From Sweltsa coloradensis (lineage: Eukaryota > Arthropoda > Insecta > Plecoptera > Chloroperlidae), in NCBI GenBank assembly GCA_024449915.1, contig JAMZAV010003114.1, positions 1 through 64,000 of the forward strand: a DNA stretch of 64,000 nucleotides, given 5' to 3'. This document shows, in pieces, positions 35,201-44,700 of this stretch. The position numbers were made by a program, and so were the translations under genes. The notes under the pieces are model-generated. The model had not been told where the DNA came from, ran no database searches, and saw only the letters and a program-made list of their open reading frames with translations. Position 1 is the stretch's first letter. Each line of letters begins with the position of its first letter.

Positions 35201-38200
35201 CTGAAATAAACCACTGGAAATTGTATACGTCGTTCACTCAACGCTACTGCGATAATTCATTGCTTGTAATGAGATTGAACAATGGCAATTTATCTTAATA
35301 AATACTATAATTAACGTTTTTGGCGTATTAACGAAAAAATTACACTACCCTAACATTTGAAAGAAGTTTTTTCCTTGACCCGCGTTAAATCGTTGTAACG
35401 GTTAATAGTGATAATTCCCACCATCGTGTCAGCAATGTCTTGTTGTAACCGCCTCTAATGAGTAGCAAATAGTGCGTTTAAAAAGTGTTTATCTGCTAGG
35501 TAACCACGAGGACGGCGAGGCGAGCTGGCTGCAGGGGCTAACTACCACACGATCACACATCACGTGCGGCGCAGGATTCAGGACGCACGAAGAAACTGAG
35601 CGTGTTAGACCTGACCTTTCAGTGACTCGTGACCCCGAGAAACAGGCGGGAGACGGCCACAACATGGAATCTACAGTTTGAGACTGGTGGTTTTGGTGGT
35701 GAATAATTCAAATCGAAAACCGTCCTTGCTGTGACATTGTCAACATCCGCTGAAGACGACGATGTTTTGCCGCGCTTTCTCATGTGGCATGACAAGTTGT
35801 TGACTAAACACGATCCAAGGTCAAATTCCTCGTCCAATCGAAGAGGCTCCTCTGAAGGTGGGCTCGAGATTTACCATGATATTTGCGTGTGATTTCTGTG
35901 CTGTTCAGAGGCTTCTCTAGCCAGCTGGCAGCCAAATATGCAATAAAGTACCCATCATATTTTAGTCTTATTGACGAGGTTAACTTCGACATCTCCTCTT
36001 GTATACGCCATGTATAATATTGATCTAATCAAATGTGGATAATTTCTGTACCTACTGATAAAAACTTTTTTTACCCACAAAAATAGCACAAAGAAAAAAT
36101 TTCAAATTAAACTCAATATTTATTTATGAAAACGGGTCCTTTTTATTAAATACCAACTTTCTTTTTGTGTAGCTCCCAAAAACAAATGCCAATACACGGA
36201 GCATGATCGTGATGAAGCAAGATTGTTTATTTATTGTCGTGTATAAATCCCGTTCTTTTTCTTTTTACAAAGTCAGTTATAAAATTGATAACAACAGACA
36301 ACACGTGATGTTTTCCACAAATATGACTGGACCAGAGTAATACACAACACATAACATTTACATAACACAACACATAACAGTAACTGTTTATTTGTAAAAT
36401 AAAAGAGGAGTCATTGCCCTTTGAGATACGAATTAATATTAATAATTTGAGTGACACATGAAGTGTGTTTCAAACACCTCTTTCACTCTCCAGATGTTCA
36501 ATCAAACTTTTCTAAAGGTTTTTCAATTACATGTTAATCGCGCAGTCAGGAAATGTTGGCTTGGGAACAATGGCTGGGTTAGGCTTACTGATCATATGGC
36601 GTGGTACTGTGAGAGGCCCCACCTCTCTAAGGCTTGTGTTGTATGTGACATACTTATACTTAGGACGGAGGCTGCATCTTAATTCTCTAGTTGGTGGTTT
36701 GTGTAGTGTGTAGTTCACGACGTCACACCACATAAGAGACTGGGAGGTTGTGCTATAGGAAGTTGCACTGTTCTTGATATAATGACAGTTATTTCTACGA
36801 TCCAGTCAGGATTGCCGTTGGCTGACATCGAACCAGCGACCTTCCGAATAGAACATGCGTGCTACACGATCGGCACAACAAAGTGCGTGATTACCACACG
36901 ATACGCAAGTTTCCGAGCAGTGTTGAGGATAACCCAGATCCCGGGCTCTTACGAAGGGCCAATATTTTGAAATATCCAATAACTAGACTGTTATAATTAG
37001 TTTTCGCCATCGCAAACACCAATCAAATCATTTGAAATATTCAAAACTCAATTTGCCATAGCATAAAATTTGTTAATAAACGCGTATTTTTATTTTAAAT
37101 TGTTTGATTATTGATTATTAAATATTAATGACTCACTAAAACATTGCCAATATTAATTGCAATGAAGAGGTAAGCCCCCCAAACCTCTTGTGCACATGTA
37201 TAAGTAACCAATTTTCTATCCGAATACCAAATACAACTAGCCTACTTGCGACCTCTAAGCTCTGTACCTCACATCTTCACCCACCCCACCAGCTCTCATC
37301 TCATCTGATAGACGAGTCAGTGTACCCGATATCACCGAGGCCCTGCTTTCCATACGCCTCCACTAACATCTCTCGCGCGCTAAGTAGCCCAAAGAGTCAA
37401 GATATCGAGGCGAGGTGATGTCGCAGGCCTAGTGGTCACCCAGCCTGCTCGGCCGGAACGGTACACCGCCCGTTATAGCTGAACTACACTACACTCAAAT
37501 ACATTCCTAACTGTGTCGTGCAGGGACCCGACTTGTCTTGTCACATTCACAAACAATACATCTCACGTATGTATGGGTATGTTCTCTAGCCACGAACCTT
37601 GCCTGAATGTAAGATGTGGACAAATCAAATTACCTGCCCGAAACACGTACAAATATACATTATCTTCAGTTTCATCATCATCATGTCGCTAATCACACAA
37701 TACTTCTTTGTATATAAATAAAAATGTTTTTATCCCCATCGGTTTATTAAAATCTTACTAATTTTCACTAAATATAACAAACCCAAATAAAATAGGCTGT
37801 AAGCGAGTCATCTACAATATACAATAATAGACAATAAATGAATTGGACATATGCGAATAAAAACTATTGAACTATATGATTAAAGTTTGCGTCGAACGAA
37901 AGGCAGTACTTTGCTTTTGAGTAAAAAGTAAAAAGTGAAGAACGTCAAGTTGATGACCATGTGTCTTCTATCACACACTCACTAAAATGCAGGCGTGATT
38001 ACTTTCCGGGTCATAAGCTGTTCTCATACATTGATTGCTATTGAGCGTTCTCAGCCTCGTCTCGATGGCTGGGATGGGATGGGAGTTGATTAGGTACACG
38101 AAGCGAAGGAGTTTGTAGAGCCATCATCTGTGATCACGGCGGTCATGGTCATGGTCATGGTGGCTACTTGCCTAGCCTGTGCTGTGCACATGCATGGGCG

Positions 38201-38680
38201 GATAGGTATTGTGTTCTTACCAGACAGATGATAGTATTTACTAAGCAAACATGTTGTTTTTAATCGCAAAGATCTACTCACGTTGTACTAAACGCACTGA
38301 ATCATTGCACGGTGCTGTAAGTGTACGTACACTCGTTGGTACTGCGATTTAGACGATATTTCTTCCACTGCCATCCTTACATGGAATATAATCCCTGTTT
38401 AGGCGCCTGTCTATAGTTTGGTGAAAGTTTAATGATGTATTCTTCTGATAAGTTCATCCTAAGAAGGAGCATCTAGAGTTAGATCTATGTTGCTTGGTGT
38501 TGGTACATTTTGGGGGAATTTTGAGTTTGATTTGTTTACTTTAACTGTGTCCATTAAAAAAATAACGGCTGATCCCTTTTATACAAATCTAAATCCAAAT
38601 GTAAACAAAACCGATTATGCGTTGTGACATGGGAGGTTCAAGTAACTTATAGTTAAACTACATCGTATTCAAATGTAGAA

Positions 38681-38719
<39 letters not shown>

Positions 38720-41700
38720 CACAACGTGCATTCAACAATCATTTGCTTCAGTTAGAAACCGCACAGTTGTAAATAACAAACATACAGTTGCAATGATAAG
38801 TTGGTTTCACCGTAATCCTGTCGCATTGAACAGTGAACATAGACGCGTATCTGATGATTGAATAATCAGTCTCACCAGTGTTTGCTGCGAGGACTTCAGT
38901 TCCTCGCTGACCGCTATACTTGTTCAGACGTGCACACATCGGCGATGAGGCCAGGATTAGACTCTAATTACCAGTACAGTTGTGGAAACGATCAGATAAA
39001 TATATACGGTGTGGTCTATTTCATAATTATTTGCTTAAGAGCGGTTTATGAAAAGGCAAAGAAGTAATTAACAGGAAGGATATGTTTCGAGATGATATGG
39101 TTGAGGGTATTTTAACCCCGCTAAAGCGTCGAGTAATGTTTCCTCATTAAATAGCATTAGCAGGCCTTCCTGTTGGCCGCGTATGCGCTGAAGAAGTGCG
39201 ATGTGTGGTTGCGCAACAGCTTTTAGCTTTCAGGCAATGACCCTGTGGTAGTTTCCTGGTTCGAAACTATTTCTTTAGTTGTGGAGTTATTGAAAGTTTG
39301 AGGGGCGATTAAGTTGGTATGATTGCTCGTTGTGACCTTTCGTTCTGAAATGGAGAATCGTTCATGCGTTTTAACCGAAATCTACACATTTTACTGGTGG
39401 AAAAATGGTTTAATGCGCAAATTAAAATTGAACTAATTTGCTTGGGGAGATTGTAAAGTTTATCAATAGGCCTACTACCCGCTCCCAGTTATGACTGAAA
39501 GATGAATTTAAATTTATACACTCATGTGCCTTGCGCAAAAACACTAAAACCCAGGTATGGAATAGCACGACCGACGAATGTGAGCTGCGAATCAAGGATT
39601 AATTTTCATAACATCTGCTATTCGTGTTTACATTCCTTGCCATCGTCCAGCAGGCTATGCATAGTAAGCGTGAACCATAGAAACAGCTGATATTTGTGTT
39701 TTTAATGCTAATTCATCATTAACATATAGAGAATGTTGCCCCTCGCTTTGGGCTAGTGTTACTTCCGGCCATATTGTAGCATCACACATTTACATTCATC
39801 CAAGCAGTGCACTGTAATAATTGCTGTACGTTCTGCTTTATAATAAACCAATAAATAGTTACAATAATTACTTTGTTTATAATCCTTTTTTCCCGATTAA
39901 ATTTCTCTTGAGATACTTCCTTCTGTGGAATAGATTTTTAGATTGTTGAAGTCTTTTTGTTTAAAAGGAACGGTATAGCCTGTTAATTAATGCTAAATGG
40001 CTTTCAAAAGATGTAGCACCCAACAAATTAGCAAACGGTACAACTCACAGCACGTACTTACTTCAAGGTGGTGGGGTTAGTTTCGACAACTAGGCTACAA
40101 CACTACGCGCCGTGGGCTACGAGAGCTGACTTGAACCACCAGTCAGACGTGAGCTTAGCATCTGCAGTTACCAGTCTTCGTGTCGTATGCAAAGTAGGAA
40201 CAACGTCCAACACTTATGTTCCCAAACTAACCCATTTCATTTCATTGCACCTGGCGTTTAGAAGTTCAGAAACAGCAAACTACTTTCCGAACAATGGCAG
40301 GATAGAGTCAAGCTTCAAGGCTGCGTTTGAGAAGGATGTATTTGATTCACTTTCAATCAGGGCTAAATGTCCACATTTGTTTTACTGATTTCAATGTATT
40401 TAGGATTTCACTTTCTTTTCTACCACAAAACGTAAATATTGACAACAAAAACCAAAACTATTTTGTGACCGATGAAATATCCTAGAGATTGTGATCGTTG
40501 CTTCACAACATTGAACGTCGAGGAGCTTAGTACTTAGGATATAATTAGAGGTACGAGTATATATCATTTTCAAGTGTCATTTTATAGTGTTTTGTAGCAT
40601 CTATTTTATGACCAATTTAAAAAACTTGTGTATGAAGTATTTTCAAATTTCATTTAGAAATTATGTCATCAAGGTTTAACTAATATCAACTGAATAAAAA
40701 TGTTTGTAAACAAATTATGGATATGTAAAAAAGCTTTGTAGCATCTATTCGCAAACGCTATTTTCACGTACCTCTAGATATAACGTGACCAATCACAACT
40801 ATAAGCAGCTAAAAGGGCGCATGCAGTCTGATCAATCAACATCAATATCCTGTGGTGATTGACATCCATGGAGTGTCCGAGCCTTTGTAGTAACTGCACA
40901 AGTGTGGAATACCAAACCTTCACGGGACGTTCACTTCTTTGTCTGACCATGGTACTTAATATACAATTTCATAATAGAAAACAATAGCTTTGTGTTTGTG
41001 GTATATCACTTCGTTGTACTAGCGTACGTTACCACCTGAGCTCAGAGAGTCCGCCGGTTTACCTACGTCATCAACCCAGATCGTGCAACTCAACCGATCT
41101 GTGGGGCAGATGGGGGGAGGGGAAATGAGGAGGAATAAATACTGTAGAGCGAGGAAAGAGCTACATTGAAAAATAAAAAATGCGTGGAATTGGAACTAAT
41201 TTTTGAAAAATACTTTACACGTCATGCTACACGGTATAGTTAAATAATTTTTCCAAAATGTAAATGAGTTCTACTACAATGGCCACAATACAATTAACTA
41301 GTTAGAAGTATAATAGGTTATCCCCCACAAATACAAAAATTTGTAAAAAAAAAAAAAAACGGCAGCCAAGCTCTCCTTTGAAAGTCTTCGGCTGTGAATT
41401 CTGTGAGATATAGAAGTTGAGCTAAGCGTTTTATTCTATCTCTCTAATTTCGGATTGAAAAGAAGTAAGATCATTTCGCCTGTTGACGAGCGCCAAGCCA
41501 ACCATTTTCGTGGTAAAAAGTAAAAATTTTAAACTCAAAATCATAACAAAAATTGCTTGGCTATTGACTTTTTAGAGTTCTCGCAATGAACCAAATTCAA
41601 TAGCCAAGCAATTTTTTTATGATTTTGAGTTTAAAATTGTTACTTTTTACCACGAAAATGGTTGCTTTTGCTGCTTGTCAACAGGCCAAATATCTTACTT

Positions 41701-44700
41701 TTTTGCATACGAAAATTAGGAGAAAGAATAAAAGCTTGGCTCAACTTCTATTCTCACAGCATTCACAGCCGAAAACTTCGAAGGAGAGCTTGGCTCCGTT
41801 TTTTTTTTTTTGTTTTACAAATTTTTTATTGTGGTGGATATTACATCTTTGTGCTGTTTGTTTCCTTTCGAAGCGTGAATGACGGACTTTGAATGATTAA
41901 ATTTGTTAAGTTAGAGTTGTTTTTTTACTTTTTGGGCCCACGGTCCCCCCAAATTTGCCCCTTGTTTTTGTTTTGGCGCTAGATATTAATAATGGTTAAG
42001 AGCATGTTTAATTTCAAGTTTGTACAAATTACTACGTCTGAGTAATCACACGTTTTGATTTTATTTTGATTTTCCCCGGTCCCTATTGCCCGGTTTTGGT
42101 TTTGAAAGCTAAAGTGATTGCGCATGAGGGACATCTAAGTGTGGTCCAAGTTTCAAAGTTCTACGATGTACAGTTTTCTCTGTATTGCGTCTTATTCATA
42201 AGAGTACGGAATTACCTAGCTTGATAATTTTGATTTTCTCCGGTACCCGTTACCCAATTTAGCTTTCCATATTCAAAAGAATGAGAGACCACGTTTGAAA
42301 ATTCTCAGTTGTACGTTTTCTTTGAATGATTAATTTTTTAAAGTTCAGATATGTTTTTTGACATTTTTGGGCCCAGTCTCCCCAAATCTAGTCCCCTTGT
42401 GTTTTGGACGCTACATATTTATAATGGTTAAGAGCATGTTTAATTTCAAGTTCGTACAATTACCACGCTTAGTAATTAGTACGTGTTTTGATTATCATCC
42501 AAATTTTTATTTCTCCAGTCCCTGTTACCCGATTTTGGTTTTGAAAGCAAAAGGCACTGCGTCTTAGGTATATCTAAGTGTGGTCTAAGTTTCAAAGTTC
42601 TAGATGAACCGTTTTTCTATGTAGGCTAAATTAATCTCAGCGGAGAATTAGCTAGCCAGCCAGCCGGAAGGATTTCAACGATTTTCAGGCACATTTTTAA
42701 CACAGAACGGGTTATCGGATCGGGTTGATTCTTTTTGTGGTCATGGGCCCATATCAGCTCATGCCGAGTCGGCGAGTTTCAAGATTGTAACTCTTTCGGG
42801 GCGGCGTGTGCAGATAGCTGAAAAACCCCAACTCTGGTAGCTGTGTATACAGGGCCGCAAGTTTGTCGATGCCCTAGATTATCTGTGGTTTTAGTCAGTG
42901 GATGAAACTCACCGCCTTCCCCTGACGGGAGATGCTTCCTGACTATGTCCACGGCCTCGTGGAGCAGGTCCTCTCGCGTCACGTCAAGGGGCAGCACCGT
43001 CACCCTCACGCCCAGGGCGGACAACAGGTGGGCGGCCGCGCTCTCCACATCGCGCACCCCGGCGAACACGCGGTACCCCTCGTCTGGAACAACAAGGGTG
43101 TTAGATTCCTTGTGGGAAACCTGCCCAGGGTGCAATGCATTCAGGTGCCTAACATGACAACAGCTGTAGGTAATAGGACATTTGTGAAATAAGACTGAAT
43201 GTCCGAGAGCAAAAGAGCACTCAACCCTCAAATCTAGGAAAAACCTTCATCCATGATGTAGGTGGTGGGATTCGAACCCGCGATCACTCGAATCGGAGTC
43301 TCGCGCGTTACGTTTGAGCCACCACTGTCGATACAATAGAGGTAATGCTTTATATATTTTTACAGAGGGCGTTTCATGACGCTTAGATCTGAGCCATTAT
43401 GCCCTAGCCAAAATGCCAGGACACTTGTTTGGCCACGCTTTACTCGTCGAATTCTGCTAAACAACCTATTTACCACTTCAGCTCGTGTGTGGTGTATAAT
43501 ATTTCAGAAAAGTGATTATAGTGATTATTAACTAATCTCATTTTTCCAATTAGCGGAATGAACAAAAAACGAAAAGTAACACACGAAGGTAATCTACACA
43601 TAACGTTGCAGAGCTAATTAACAAGGCCGGCCAACTTCAAAGTGTCCAAAACCAAGGTCGTCTAGAAGCGAGAATGGTTTGTCGATGAAATCTTCGTGGA
43701 GAGATTGAAAGACCTGGTTCAATAAAGAATATATGGTGCAAGTTACATTTGTGACATAAGTATAAGAAGTTCAGAGTTGAATAGAATAGATTCTGTCATA
43801 AAGAGGTAAATATTTATAAAAATGTTGGTTCTGTTTTGAATGTTAACTTTGCAGTGATCAATATAGTTCAAAGTTTTTACTATTCTGATCTTCCATTTAA
43901 CAACATTATAAAAGATAGAACAAGATGACTAACGATAATAATTCTTACACTACAATAGTTGTACAACTTTGTCTAGCAGACAATTTAATGTCAATAAAAT
44001 TACATTTTTTTTATATCAGGTACAAAAGAAACAATTTACTAAGTATTAACGGATTTTAATTGCTGACATGATTGTTTCGTTACATCATGTTATCAATCAA
44101 TGATGTTTTGAATCTTATTCAGATTTACATCCATACCTAAACTGGGCAGTTTGAATAGAAAACATCAGTGCTTATGAGGTTGGAGGAATTAGGAGTATAG
44201 TCAGTAAGGTAATTTGTGTTCCTGCACAGAGCTGCTTGGAGTTGCACTGGGCTGCACTGAGCTACACTGAGCTGCTTGGGGTTGCACTGGGCTGCACTGA
44301 GCTACACTCAGCTGATTGGGGTTGCACTGGGCTGCACTGAGCTACACTCAGCTGATTGGGGTTGCACTGGGCTGCACTGAGCTACACTCAGCTGTTGGGG
44401 TTGCACTGGGCTGCACTGAGCTACACTGAGCTGCTTGGGGTTGCACTGGGCTGCACTGAGCTACACTGAGCTGCTTGGGGTTGCAGTAAACGCCAGGAAA
44501 CGATTCTAAGAGGTTAAAATAAACTAAATGTCATCGTTCGGCTTTCTCTTTAAAACATAGAGACGAACTCCTCTTCAGCCTAACAGCTATGAGCCCCAGC
44601 TCGCCTGATCTTAGTAGCTACATCAGCACGATCGTCTGCGCCTGTGCGACCACTGGGACAAATCAAATCAATTTCACTCATTAGAGCGAAGCAAACCTGA

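Larger units (their letters stand above)
34350..41340. other. SDR intron, long stretch without a supportable gene
   Basis: Apart from the SINE fragment at 36795 and the (CT)n run, I see only short frames of ordinary random length and AT-rich sequence. A CATGGT-type short tandem occurs at 38144-38162. Confidence 0.5.

Noticed and set aside
42932..43192. Plus-strand frames over SDR coding exon 2
   Set aside because: Shadows of the minus-strand exon.
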